Below are positions 8,668 through 17,694 of a DNA stretch of 58,030 bases, piece after piece; the first letter of the stretch is position 1; the number at the start of each line of letters is the position of its first letter. Made by a program: the position numbers and the translations under genes. The notes beneath the pieces were generated by a model, which was given only the letters and a program-made list of their open reading frames with translations, made no database searches and was not told the origin of the DNA. Source of the stretch: Shewanella saliphila (GTDB lineage: Bacteria > Pseudomonadota > Gammaproteobacteria > Enterobacterales > Shewanellaceae); contig NZ_BMQV01000027.1 of assembly GCF_014648295.1 (NCBI RefSeq), positions 1 through 58,030 on the forward strand, read 5' to 3'.

Positions 8668-9390
8668 TTACTGAAAATCGATAAATATATTGGCGGTAAG
8701 GCGACCGGTTTGCGGGTTGGCATCAATGTCGGTATCTGGATTGACTAGGGTTGAATGCAGCAAGTTGCCGGGGTAAATCACCACCCGATTTGGCCGATAT
8801 GCTACCCGATGATACAAGTTGTAATGCTCATTGCTGGTAACGCAATAACGCGGACTTGATTGGGTTATTTGGTCAACAAAAGGCTGTGCCTGAGTAAAGT
8901 ATGAGTCAATGTTGTCGTTATTAATCCGCTCAAAACCGCTGGCGTTATGCCTAAAAAATCCGGTGTCGCCATGGGGACCGTCATTAAGGTAATGCAAAAT
9001 GGCAAAGTAATATGGATTAGGCGTGTCAAAGTGGGGCAAACATTGCAGTGGTACCAGGTCTTTTGCCTGGGTGTCGATTAACGAAAACACCCCTTGTTGC
9101 GGTTTTAAGCGCCGGGTTGTTGGAATACGATACACATCGTAAATAAGCTGAAATACCGCATTAAGCACATCGATAATATATTGCCTTGGCAGTGCAGTAC
9201 GTTGACCAGGATAAAACGAGCTTTTATCCTGGTCAAATTGACTGTCATTAATGGCAATATCAATCAACTCAGAGATATCGCCTGCAAAATTATCTATCAC
9301 GATAACTGGTGTTTGTTGTTGGCCAATCAACTGCACCTGCGGCGCAATAGGATTGACCTGTATTAGTGGTTGAGTGGCTTGCGACGACAT
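8668..9390 (-). CDS. DUF6445-family protein, possible 2OG-Fe(II) oxygenase fold
   Basis: A 240-residue protein, last of the halogenase cassette. It has YPGQRTALP near residue 75, then CLPHFDTPNPYYFAILHYLN (His-x-Asp), and near the C-terminus VIYPGNLLHSTLV followed by TGRLTANIF. An HxD pair, a distal His and a following Arg in this order is the metal and 2-oxoglutarate pattern of double-stranded beta-helix oxygenases; assigning it here is inference. I start it at the ATG at 9390, which follows the halogenase stop by 7 bp, rather than at 9444, which would overlap it. Translational coupling is likely. There is no signal peptide. Confidence 0.75.
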   Translation of the reverse strand: MSSQATQPLIQVNPIAPQVQLIGQQQTPVIVIDNFAGDISELIDIAINDSQFDQDKSSFYPGQRTALPRQYIIDVLNAVFQLIYDVYRIPTTRRLKPQQGVFSLIDTQAKDLVPLQCLPHFDTPNPYYFAILHYLNDGPHGDTGFFRHNASGFERINNDNIDSYFTQAQPFVDQITQSSPRYCVTSNEHYNLYHRVAYRPNRVVIYPGNLLHSTLVNPDTDIDANPQTGRLTANIFIDFQ

Positions 9391-9397
9391 CGTTAGC

Positions 9398-10891
9398 TTA
9401 GCCTTGCATCGTGGTTGACTTGCAATAGTGTTGCACAAAGTCATGATGCGGTGGCAGGGTATCGACTTTGCGTTTAACCGTGGCTTTAATGTTGTTTAAA
9501 AAGCTTTGCAACTCAGCGGGCTCCATTAAATCGACAATCGGGTGATATTCTTTAGGTATCAAGCCTTGTCCCATCATCACCTGGATCCATGAGCTTTCGC
9601 CAAACAGCTCATTACCGTATTTATAAACTTTGCCAGATTGACTAAACATATCAATACGATGTTGCAATGAGGCGGGGATTGGCATGTTTTTACAGTAGCG
9701 CCAAAAACGGCTGTCTTCACGGTCGGTAACCTTATAATGCAAAATTATAAAGTCGCGAATATTGTCCATTTCAATTTTGGTTTGTTGGTTAAATTCATCG
9801 ACGTCAGCCTGAATGACGCCATGCGCCGGAAACAGTTGCAGTAAACGCACGATACTGCGCTGGATCATATGAATGCTGGTGGACTCGAGTGGCTCTAAAA
9901 AGCCTGCAGATAAGCCAACCGCAACACAGTTTTTGTTCCAATGTTGGCGACGCGTGCCAGTTTTGAATTTAATCACGCGCGGTTGATTAATCGGTTGGCC
10001 TTCAATGTTATTGAGCAGTAACTCGGTGGCGTCGGCATCCGAAATAAATTTGCTACAAAACACCAAGCCGTTACCTGTACGGGTTTGTAGCGGAATACGC
10101 CATTGCCAGCCCGATTGATGCGCGATAGAGCGAGTATAAGGTATAGGCTGTTGTACCGCTTCAGTTTGTACTGCTATGGCACTGTCGCACGGTAACCAGT
10201 GACTCCAATCTTCAAAGCCTGTATTTAGCGTTTGTTCGATCAGTAAGGCTTTAAATCCGGTGCAGTCGATAAATAAATCGCCGTCAATGATGTCGCCATT
10301 TTCAAGCTGTAACGCTTTAATATTGCCTGAATCATCATGCTGTAATACATCGGCAATTTTACCCTCAATGCGCGTCATACCGTGTTGCTCGGCAAATTTG
10401 CGTAAGAATTTGGCGTATAAACTGGCGTCCATATGGTATGCATGGTTGTAATCTTGATTGGGTAATACTGCAAAACGGCCCTGGCGAGCGGCTAAATGCT
10501 CTGTGCAGTAATCGCCGATTTCACTGACCATATTTTGCTGCTTGCCTTTAAGCCAAAAGTGCTGAAAGCCACATGCCCAACAGTCTTTGCCTAAAAATCC
10601 AAACGAGTGCAAATAGTCTTTATTGACGTCATGCCAGTTTTCAAATTGGATCCCCAGTTTAAATGTGGCGTTGGTGGCGGCCATGACATCTTGCTCTTTT
10701 AAGCCTAATAATCGATGAAAAATGTGCAGGGTAGGGATGGTCGCTTCACCGACGCCAACAGTACCGATGTCGTCAGACTCAACTAATACAATATCTAGGT
10801 TTTTGCCCATGAGTTTGCTAAACGCGGCTGCGGCCATCCAACCTGCAGTACCGCCGCCAGCAATGACGACTTTTTTGATTGATTTATTCAT
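9398..10891 (-). CDS. Flavin-dependent tryptophan halogenase family protein (copy B)
   Basis: A 497-residue protein of the PrnA/RebH superfamily. It has FAD-binding GGGTAG at residues 12-17, GVGEATIP at about 46-53, and Lys78 in NATFKLGIQFENW, aligning with the catalytic Lys79 of PrnA. The halogenase signature W-x-W-x-I-P is intact (GWQWRIPLQ), and SAGFLEPLESTSIHMIQ follows. In characterised members FADH2 and O2 make HOCl that passes through a tunnel to the lysine. All key elements for halogenation look present, but the substrate is unknown. No flavin reductase lies alongside. It is cytoplasmic and fourth in the cassette. Confidence 0.88.
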   Translation of the reverse strand: MNKSIKKVVIAGGGTAGWMAAAAFSKLMGKNLDIVLVESDDIGTVGVGEATIPTLHIFHRLLGLKEQDVMAATNATFKLGIQFENWHDVNKDYLHSFGFLGKDCWACGFQHFWLKGKQQNMVSEIGDYCTEHLAARQGRFAVLPNQDYNHAYHMDASLYAKFLRKFAEQHGMTRIEGKIADVLQHDDSGNIKALQLENGDIIDGDLFIDCTGFKALLIEQTLNTGFEDWSHWLPCDSAIAVQTEAVQQPIPYTRSIAHQSGWQWRIPLQTRTGNGLVFCSKFISDADATELLLNNIEGQPINQPRVIKFKTGTRRQHWNKNCVAVGLSAGFLEPLESTSIHMIQRSIVRLLQLFPAHGVIQADVDEFNQQTKIEMDNIRDFIILHYKVTDREDSRFWRYCKNMPIPASLQHRIDMFSQSGKVYKYGNELFGESSWIQVMMGQGLIPKEYHPIVDLMEPAELQSFLNNIKATVKRKVDTLPPHHDFVQHYCKSTTMQG

Positions 10892-10935
10892 CTCGGGCTT
10901 CCTGTTTCATATCTTAGTTTTTGCTGTATTCAGCA

Positions 10936-11955
10936 TTATCGTTTTAATTTATTGATTAAATCTGCGCGTAACTTACGCGCATTTAACTCATCTAACGGTT
11001 TGGTTAACATGCCTTTAGCGTCATCTGGGATATAACTGTCGTCTACATCATCATGATCGAAGATGTAATGGTCGAACATAGCTTTCCACGCTTGGCGCTG
11101 CGCCTTTGGTAATGAACGAAGGCTTAACATGCTGTGCAATAATGCGTTATTAGGACGACCTAAATAACCTGGCGTATCACGCCACCAGTGGGTAATGAGC
11201 ACATTAATATCGTCAATGCCGCGTACATGGTGCCACCACATGCTAGGGATAAATAACACATCACCGGGCGTTAATTCAGCGGTTAACGCCGCATCTAATG
11301 CCTGTTTAAATTGAGGGAAACGTTCAAAATCGGGTTTATCAAAATCCACCATGCTGATGTCCTGTCCGCCAGGAGCAAACTCCATTGGGCCAACATAAAG
11401 ATTGCTGATTTGCTCTGGTGGAAACAGGGTGAAAGTGCGCTTACCCACTACGTTGCAGGCCAGGTTTAGCGGAAAGTCAAAATGGGCCGCCACTTTAGTT
11501 TTGTTGCCTAACCAAATACTGGTCAGTGGATTGATAGGCTGTAAATTAAGGCTGTTTTGCTCACCAAGTCCGGGCAGGCATTGATGAATATCAGTAGAAC
11601 CCATGTAAATGCCGGCAGGATTAGCGCTGGCGTTTTCTTGCTGTAAGCGTGCGAGTAGTTGATTAAAATCAAGTCGGCCGGCCTGGTAATTAAAACCATC
11701 GAGCTGCTGGTTGTAAAACACTCGTCCTTGTTGCTCTGGTGGTAAGTAGTAGGCCGTTACAGCAGAACCTTGATAAAACTGGCGTAAATAGTCTAATGCC
11801 TTGTCGGATGATTCAAGCCCTGCTTGCACTAAAGGCCAATGACGACACAAACCTTTAAATACCATGGGTTTGTCGGCATGCTCAATGTGCGCCATCACTT
11901 GCGCTAACGTCCAATCGCTGACGCAGTCGACGGGCGTTAATGTGTCATTGGACAT
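10936..11955 (-). CDS. Cupin_8/JmjC-like Fe(II)/2-oxoglutarate oxygenase
   Basis: A 339-residue protein of the FIH/JmjC-type cupin_8 group. The metal site is visible as AAHFDFPLNLACNVVGKRTFTLFPP (His-x-Asp, then the Lys that typically binds 2-oxoglutarate) and PSMWWHHVRG (distal His). An N-terminal segment KPMVFKGLCRHWPLVQ is also typical. Members hydroxylate protein side chains or small molecules. It starts 12 bp after sapC and ends 44 bp before halogenase B. Lying among halogenases and beside a TonB receptor, a protein or peptide substrate is plausible but unproven. Confidence 0.85.
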   Translation of the reverse strand: MSNDTLTPVDCVSDWTLAQVMAHIEHADKPMVFKGLCRHWPLVQAGLESSDKALDYLRQFYQGSAVTAYYLPPEQQGRVFYNQQLDGFNYQAGRLDFNQLLARLQQENASANPAGIYMGSTDIHQCLPGLGEQNSLNLQPINPLTSIWLGNKTKVAAHFDFPLNLACNVVGKRTFTLFPPEQISNLYVGPMEFAPGGQDISMVDFDKPDFERFPQFKQALDAALTAELTPGDVLFIPSMWWHHVRGIDDINVLITHWWRDTPGYLGRPNNALLHSMLSLRSLPKAQRQAWKAMFDHYIFDHDDVDDSYIPDDAKGMLTKPLDELNARKLRADLINKLKR

Positions 11956-11967
11956 CAGCGCTATTCC

Positions 11968-12690
11968 TTAGCCTTGAGCATTTTTAAGGTTTAGTAAATC
12001 GCGCACTTTGCTTTGTGAAGCTAGCGCCATATAAATGGCTTGCAAGTAACCTTGTTGATGCAAGGTGGCGAGCGTGTCGGCAGATAGCGTGGCTAAGGTA
12101 TTTTCGTTAATGGTGTAAAAGCCAATCATTTGATGTTTTTTACCGTTGTCGAGTTCGATATCTAAGGTGAAGGACTCAAGTAACTCATGCTCAATGAGCG
12201 CGTCAATAAAACGCTGGCTGTCGATAAGACCGTGGTGAATGACTTCTAACATTTCACCGACTTCATCTAATAGTGGGGTGTTACCGCCGTAAGGTAAAAA
12301 TAATGCTTCGCCTTCAGTTTGACTCACTCTTGGATGATCTAAATCCACATGAATCACCCGTTGTTGACGCTCTATGCCATCTTCGCGCACGGTTTGTTGG
12401 CCGATTAAAAAGGGCTGGCGGCGCACACTGAGCGGCACATAAGAGGCACTCCAACCGGCATCTGATAAAAACAGGTTTTCATCTTGTTGAAAACCAAACA
12501 ATGCCATTGAATAAAATTGACCGGTAGCGGCATCTTTATGAAAGAAAATAGGGTAATGAGCCTGAATACTGCGAAACTCTTGCGGAAAAGTGACGCTAAA
12601 CCACAGGTTGTCGCCTAAGGCGGCAGAGCGGCTGGTATTCACCTTTAAGTCTTTATGGTCGATGCTGTTCAATAATACGTGTTGGCTCAT
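11968..12690 (-). CDS. SapC family protein
   Basis: A 240-residue protein matching the SapC family, with the usual pattern of LWFSVTFPQEFRSIQAHYPIFFHKD, GWSASYVPLSVRRQPFLIG and, near the end, LATLHQQGYLQAIYMALASQSKVRDLLNLKN. The family is named after a Campylobacter S-layer locus, but its biochemical role is not established. In Alteromonadales and Caulobacterales it often sits beside TonB receptors and halogenase-like genes, as here. No signal peptide. It lies 82 bp downstream of halogenase A and 12 bp upstream of the cupin gene. Confidence 0.85.
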   Translation of the reverse strand: MSQHVLLNSIDHKDLKVNTSRSAALGDNLWFSVTFPQEFRSIQAHYPIFFHKDAATGQFYSMALFGFQQDENLFLSDAGWSASYVPLSVRRQPFLIGQQTVREDGIERQQRVIHVDLDHPRVSQTEGEALFLPYGGNTPLLDEVGEMLEVIHHGLIDSQRFIDALIEHELLESFTLDIELDNGKKHQMIGFYTINENTLATLSADTLATLHQQGYLQAIYMALASQSKVRDLLNLKNAQG

Positions 12691-12772
12691 GTTGATGTCC
12701 TATCTTATTCGTTCAAATACAGTTTGTTGTTATGGCTTTTGTAAGTGATGTTATCTATGTCAATTTATCCCA

Positions 12773-14353
12773 TTAAAGCTTAGGAAAACCATATTGGGCC
12801 ACTTTAGCTAATAAAGCACGGTTAGTCGGTAAACTTTTACTCAATGCCAGGGTACGTTGTTGGTTATCGTTAAATAATCCTTGTGCAAGTTGCAACTGAG
12901 ACGGTTTAACATGGCTTGGTAATTGGGTTTGAAAGCCCATACCATAAAGCACATATTGAAAACTGGCGGCAGGGAAGAGCGCTTCTTTATAGCTAATGTC
13001 ATGCTGGCTTGGCGCCTGGTAACGCCATAACTCAAGCTGTGCCTGTAAGCGTTCGGGTATTGAGCTGCTGTCACGATGGTCGTGCCAATAAGCATCAGCT
13101 TCGCGTTGGCTAATGACATAATGCAGTTTTAAAAAGTCGATAATTTGTTGCCAATGCTGCTGATAACGTAAGTTAACTCGATCTGCAATCGTGTCCATTA
13201 CCTGGCGATTGGGCGGTAATTGCTGCGCGAGTGTAGAAGCTGTCCACTCAATTAACGCAAGGGCTGAGGCTTCTAATGGTTCGATAAACCCTGCGGCCAT
13301 TCCAATGGCAATACAATTGTTTTGCCAGCATTTAGCATGATAACCCGGGCTAATATTGAGTTTTCGCGGCTCAAGTTGTGAGGCAAGTTCATTACTGGTG
13401 CCGTGGGCAGTTACGTAATCTCGTAGCACTTGCTCAGCTTGGCTGTCATTACTGTGGCTTGATGAATACACATAACCAACCCCTTTGCGGGTAGGTAAGC
13501 CTATATCCCAAATCCAGCCGTTTGGCTGCGCGGTTGAGTGAGTGCAAGAGGCAATCTCGGTTGCTGGGTCTTCATAAGGCACTTGCATCGCTAAAGCGCT
13601 GTCGTTAAACAGCACGGATTTTTGGCATAAAAACGGTACTTGTAAATGTTTGCCTAATAGCAATGATTTAACGCCTGTACAGTCAATAAACAATTGGCCG
13701 CTTATTTCGTCGTGTTGCTGGGTGATAAGCTTTTCAATGTCACCTTGCTCATTATTGACGATATGTTCGACATGATCGCGAACATGAGTCACTCCCAGTT
13801 TTTGGGTGCAATGCTCGAGCAGTAGTTGGCTGAATTTGCCGGCATTGAGGTGATAACCGTAATTGTTTTGAAAATGATATTGCGCTGATGAGATAGTTTT
13901 TGGCGCTAAACCGAGCTGTGATAATACTTCCTGGCTACTGACGGCCTGCGCAAAGCTGACTTGATCTGAGTGAGGCAACCAAAATGGGCATAAATCGAGT
14001 TCTTGATGTCCATGTGGCAGGCTAAAAGGATGTAAGTAGCTGTTGGATTTATCGACCGCGTCGGTGCGCCAATTAATAAAGCGAGAGCCTTGTTTGAAGC
14101 TGGCATCACAACGGCGAATAAAGTCATTTTCATCAATGCCTATCTTGCTCAAGGTTGAGCGCATTGAAGGCCAGGTGCCTTCACCCACACCAATAGTGGC
14201 CACATCGGGCGATTCAATTAAGGTGATGTCGAGCTTAGGAGAGTGAGCTAATACGCCCTTGTCGACATTATGCTCAGCCGCCAGTAATCCAGCGGTGATC
14301 CAACCTGCGGTGCCGCCACCAACAATGACGATTTGGGTGATTGGTTTTTGCAT
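12773..14353 (-). CDS. Flavin-dependent tryptophan halogenase family protein (copy A)
   Basis: A 526-residue paralogue of copy B and first gene of the five-gene cassette. FAD-binding GGGTAGWITAG lies at residues 11-21, followed by TIGVGEGTWPSM and the lysine in DASFKQGSRFINW that matches PrnA Lys79. Its W-x-W-x-I-P signature is changed to GWIWDIGLP, with glycine in place of proline, and the flavin loop reads GEGTWP rather than GEATIP. GFIEPLEASALALIEW is retained. The changes suggest a different substrate or activity from copy B. The TonB receptor gene upstream is separated by 282 bp containing a large hairpin. Confidence 0.85.
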   Translation of the reverse strand: MQKPITQIVIVGGGTAGWITAGLLAAEHNVDKGVLAHSPKLDITLIESPDVATIGVGEGTWPSMRSTLSKIGIDENDFIRRCDASFKQGSRFINWRTDAVDKSNSYLHPFSLPHGHQELDLCPFWLPHSDQVSFAQAVSSQEVLSQLGLAPKTISSAQYHFQNNYGYHLNAGKFSQLLLEHCTQKLGVTHVRDHVEHIVNNEQGDIEKLITQQHDEISGQLFIDCTGVKSLLLGKHLQVPFLCQKSVLFNDSALAMQVPYEDPATEIASCTHSTAQPNGWIWDIGLPTRKGVGYVYSSSHSNDSQAEQVLRDYVTAHGTSNELASQLEPRKLNISPGYHAKCWQNNCIAIGMAAGFIEPLEASALALIEWTASTLAQQLPPNRQVMDTIADRVNLRYQQHWQQIIDFLKLHYVISQREADAYWHDHRDSSSIPERLQAQLELWRYQAPSQHDISYKEALFPAASFQYVLYGMGFQTQLPSHVKPSQLQLAQGLFNDNQQRTLALSKSLPTNRALLAKVAQYGFPKL

Positions 14354-14445
14354 AATCTCTACCTACGCTTTGGGCGTTATTGTTATTTTAACGGTTCTAT
14401 GATGTTTATTGGCATCAGAAACATCATAAGTAGAATTTGGTAAAA

Positions 14446-14459
14446 TGTAAGCTGTTTCA
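14446..14459. promoter_or_regulatory. Degenerate LacI-type operator before cassette
   Basis: TGTAAGCTGTTTCA matches 11 of 14 bases of the perfect operator before the TonB receptor gene (TGTAAGCGCTTACA). It lies about 90 bp upstream of halogenase A. It may place the cassette in the same regulon, or it may be chance. Confidence 0.3.
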
Positions 14460-14578
14460 GTGATTTGTTTTATAGGGTAAGCGAGTTATCCCTAAAAAAA
14501 TAGTAACGTCCTTGTTACTTAATATCTTGCAATAAAAGAGGTGACAAAGTTTGCTCACCCCAACGACCTAAATAAAGC

Positions 14579-14624
14579 CTTGATGTATCCCGTTCAAACT
14601 GGGGTCAGACGGGATAACATCAAG
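14579..14624 (-). terminator. Large hairpin between TonB receptor and halogenase A
   Basis: CTTGATGTATCCCGT (14579-14593) pairs with the complementary 16-mer at 14609-14624 with a single bulged base and a 15-base loop. It starts 11 bp past the receptor stop. On the minus strand it is followed by GGCTTTATTT, a weak T-tract, so it could be a leaky terminator or an mRNA-stabilising structure that sets receptor level above cassette level. Confidence 0.55.
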
Positions 14625-14635
14625 TGGGTTATCAC

Positions 14636-17539
14636 TTAGAAAGTATAACGTGCACCAATACTGTAGCGTGCGCCCGTTTCGGTTAGGTTTAACACTTGAT
14701 CGTCTGTGTATCCACGAACTCGTGTGTATTCTTCGGTAATGTTAAGACCTTCAAAAAACACAGTTAAGCCTTCCACTTGCTCAATGTCGTAACTTACTGA
14801 CAAATCGATTTGCGAGTATGCTTCAGTATACTGTGGGAATAAACCAGTGCCTTGGCTTGTTGCGCTTAAGAACTCATCACGCCAGTTGTAAGCCACACGA
14901 GCCTGGAAACCATAATTTTCGTACACTAATACCGCGTTAGCGGTATCACTAATACCGACTAAGGCCAGATCGCTGTCAACCAAGGTGTAGTTTGCAATAA
15001 CACCCACTCCGCTTTCGCCGAAGAAGTGCTGCGCTGCAAATTCCCAACCATCAATAACTGCACTATCAGCGCTATTTGAAGGTGTAGAAATATTGAAGTT
15101 CAATAATTCATCGTTGTTATCTGCACTGCCGCTAATGATTTGGTTATCAGCATCTACCGCTGCGTTATCGGCATAGTTTGCGAAAATATAGTCACGTACT
15201 GCACCGGCTTCAGTGGTGCCTGTTGCTGCTACTGCGGCTTTATATAAATCACCCGATGCAGGGTTATAAATGCCGTTAGTGGTTTGGACAATTTCAGAGC
15301 TAATAAAGTTTTTAGTGTCTTTACGGAAATAACCGACTGACACATAGCTTGATGGCGCGTAATACCATTCTGCCGAGAAGTCGATGTTTTCAGACTCTAG
15401 TGGCAATAACGTTGGGTTACCCGCAGAACCACCACCATTAGTACGGTTAGCCAATGTGCTTAAGACGGTACCACCTTGAATTGCGGTATAATCTGGACGA
15501 CCAATGGTTTCGCTGTATGCAGCACGTAAAATGACATCTTCTACCACTTCAATATTGAAATTAAAGCTTGGTAATAAGTAGTCATAATCACCTTTTTTCG
15601 TTTCAAAGACTTGCTCACCGGTTGCCGATAACGCAATCTCAGTTTCAGCAATCCAATCTGCGCCATCGTAACCGGCAACTGCCGCAGTTGAGGTTACATC
15701 GGTTTGTTCATAACGAAGCCCGAAATGCACATCAAATGGCATACCTGCAATTTCATTGTCGTAGTTGTACTGTACATAAACCGCTTGCGATTTTTCTTCA
15801 GTGTAACGGTCGGTTTCAGACGCATAGTTAGTTGATGGGCAGAAACCATTACCACAATCACCACTCACTGAAGAGCTGTAATTAGCCGCTGCGTAATCAC
15901 GCACAGAGTCAAAGTCCCACATGAAAATGGTGTTTAGGATGTCAAAGTCGCCATCAGCAAGAGAGAAGTCACCGCCGTTGGCATCAAATTTGTCATGGAT
16001 GGTGTCAGCTGGGAACCAAGCATCATCTAAATCACCTGCTGAGCCTACACCGCCCCAGTCGTTACGTTGCACGTTAACGGTTTGAGAGTGGTTATTGACG
16101 TTAGTTATCGCAATACCAAAATCAATGCTACCCGCATCTTCAAGGTAGTATTCACCGTCAAATTGATACTGGTCGATTTCAGACTTGTTGCGTGAGTTGG
16201 TAAATACAGAACCGGTTACCATCATATCTGCCGCGGTTACAGCGTTACCGCCACCCACTGCAAGCACGGGTAAGTCGCCGCTAAAGTCGGTTGCTGCGCT
16301 GGTACGGATAAAGGCTGCTGTACTTAAATTGTTGCTTGAACCGTAAAGGTTGTTGGGTTTGTTTTCAGCCACTGAGTTGTGCGCATCAAAAGTCAGTTTT
16401 AAGTCATCGGTAGCTTGCCACTCGATGTTGAAACCTAATGAACCACTTTCGTTACGCACGCCATAATCACCTGCCGCCATTGATAAGTCAGCGGGTGAAT
16501 CGTAGGTTTCTGAATAAATAAGTGGCGTTGCATACGGGCCGTCAGACCATACGTTTTCAGATGGAACAAAGTTAAACCATGCTGATACGTCATTTGATTG
16601 GGTGTCGATGTCGTTGCGCATGTAAGTGTAGTCTAAGCTTGCCACGACACTGTCTACAGGGCTGTACTGCAATACTAACTGGCCGTTAGTACGGGTACGT
16701 TGTTGCTCTTCAAAACGATACACTGTGGTTTGTGGTACCGAGTAAAAGTCTTCATCACCTGGGCGATTGATTTGGCTGTCATCATTGGCTACGCCGCCCC
16801 ATTCACTGTTGTCTGTGGTACCTGGGAATGTGCGCCAACCTGTACCGACTTGAGCTTGTTGGTTACCACTTTCACGCTCTTGGTAGCTTGCAGACAATGA
16901 AATACCAAAGGTGTCATCAGCAAAGGTATTTGAATATAAGCCAGACAGCTCTGGGGTTACCGAACCGTTATCGGTTGATTTGTCATCAACCGCTTTAACA
17001 CCCACAGTCGCTTTAAGGCCTGGAGAGCTTAATGGCTTGTGAGTCAAAATGTTAATGGTTGAACCGATACCACCGGTAGAGTCTGATGCTTTACTGGTTT
17101 TATTGACTTCAACACCGCTGATACTTTCAGAGGCGATGTTAGCAAAGTCAAATGAGCGAGTGCCAGTTGTGACTGGCATTTGACGACCATTGAGGGTGAT
17201 CAAGTTGTAGTCTGGACCAAAACCACGTACCGAGACTTTACTGCCTTCGCCGTTAGAGCGGTCAATCGATACACCGGTAATACGTTGTAATGATTCAGCT
17301 AAGTTTGTGTCTGGAAATTTACCAATATCTTCAGCAGAAATAGAGTCGACGACTCCACTTGATGAACGCTTAACATCCATTGATTTAATCAAACTACCAC
17401 GGATGCCAGTCACCGAAATCACTTCAATGTTTTCTTCGCTGGTCTCATCTGCAGCATAGGCAGGTAACATACTGCCAACACCAAGCACTAGCGATAAACT
17501 GGTCGCGAGCTTAGTTTTTGTAAATTTTGTCGTTTTCAT
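14636..17539 (-). CDS. TonB-dependent outer-membrane receptor
   Basis: A 967-residue protein. It has a signal peptide (residues 1-29, ending LPAYAA), a TonB-box-like ENIEVISVTGIRGSL, a plug domain (SISAEDIGKFPDTNLAESLQRITGVSIDR... RGFGPDYNLITLNGRQMP) and a long beta-barrel ending in aromatic YTF, the usual C-terminal Phe. This is the form of the large Alteromonadales receptors for oligosaccharides. The surrounding GH1/GH3/GH16 genes and three shared operators point to beta-1,3/1,4-glucan oligomers as cargo. Energised by TonB-ExbBD encoded elsewhere. A perfect operator palindrome lies 125 bp before its start. Confidence 0.92.
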   Translation of the reverse strand: MKTTKFTKTKLATSLSLVLGVGSMLPAYAADETSEENIEVISVTGIRGSLIKSMDVKRSSSGVVDSISAEDIGKFPDTNLAESLQRITGVSIDRSNGEGSKVSVRGFGPDYNLITLNGRQMPVTTGTRSFDFANIASESISGVEVNKTSKASDSTGGIGSTINILTHKPLSSPGLKATVGVKAVDDKSTDNGSVTPELSGLYSNTFADDTFGISLSASYQERESGNQQAQVGTGWRTFPGTTDNSEWGGVANDDSQINRPGDEDFYSVPQTTVYRFEEQQRTRTNGQLVLQYSPVDSVVASLDYTYMRNDIDTQSNDVSAWFNFVPSENVWSDGPYATPLIYSETYDSPADLSMAAGDYGVRNESGSLGFNIEWQATDDLKLTFDAHNSVAENKPNNLYGSSNNLSTAAFIRTSAATDFSGDLPVLAVGGGNAVTAADMMVTGSVFTNSRNKSEIDQYQFDGEYYLEDAGSIDFGIAITNVNNHSQTVNVQRNDWGGVGSAGDLDDAWFPADTIHDKFDANGGDFSLADGDFDILNTIFMWDFDSVRDYAAANYSSSVSGDCGNGFCPSTNYASETDRYTEEKSQAVYVQYNYDNEIAGMPFDVHFGLRYEQTDVTSTAAVAGYDGADWIAETEIALSATGEQVFETKKGDYDYLLPSFNFNIEVVEDVILRAAYSETIGRPDYTAIQGGTVLSTLANRTNGGGSAGNPTLLPLESENIDFSAEWYYAPSSYVSVGYFRKDTKNFISSEIVQTTNGIYNPASGDLYKAAVAATGTTEAGAVRDYIFANYADNAAVDADNQIISGSADNNDELLNFNISTPSNSADSAVIDGWEFAAQHFFGESGVGVIANYTLVDSDLALVGISDTANAVLVYENYGFQARVAYNWRDEFLSATSQGTGLFPQYTEAYSQIDLSVSYDIEQVEGLTVFFEGLNITEEYTRVRGYTDDQVLNLTETGARYSIGARYTF

Positions 17540-17663
17540 CTAGGAAATCCCCATTGACTAGATTTTATTTCTTTCAATATTGCGAGTAGGGCGCAAATCG
17601 TTTTTGTAATTCTCCATCCGCGCGTTATTCATTATTTATAATCATTGCCTTATAAAACAGCTA

Positions 17664-17679
17664 ATGTAAGCGCTTACAT
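17664..17679. promoter_or_regulatory. LacI-family operator, perfect palindrome
   Basis: ATGTAAGCGCTTACAT is a 16-bp perfect palindrome centred on CG, the classic LacI/GalR operator form. It sits 125 bp upstream of the TonB receptor start codon and is the best of three related sites in the locus. The likely binder is the LacI-type regulator encoded just upstream. Confidence 0.8.
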
Positions 17680-17694
17680 AAAACTAGTGTAAAA

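Noticed and set aside
12773..14353. Antibiotic-type biosynthetic cluster because of the two tryptophan halogenases
   Set aside because: No synthase, NRPS, PKS, flavin reductase or resistance gene is nearby. The neighbours are a TonB receptor and glucanases, a context in which such halogenase-like genes recur without known natural products.
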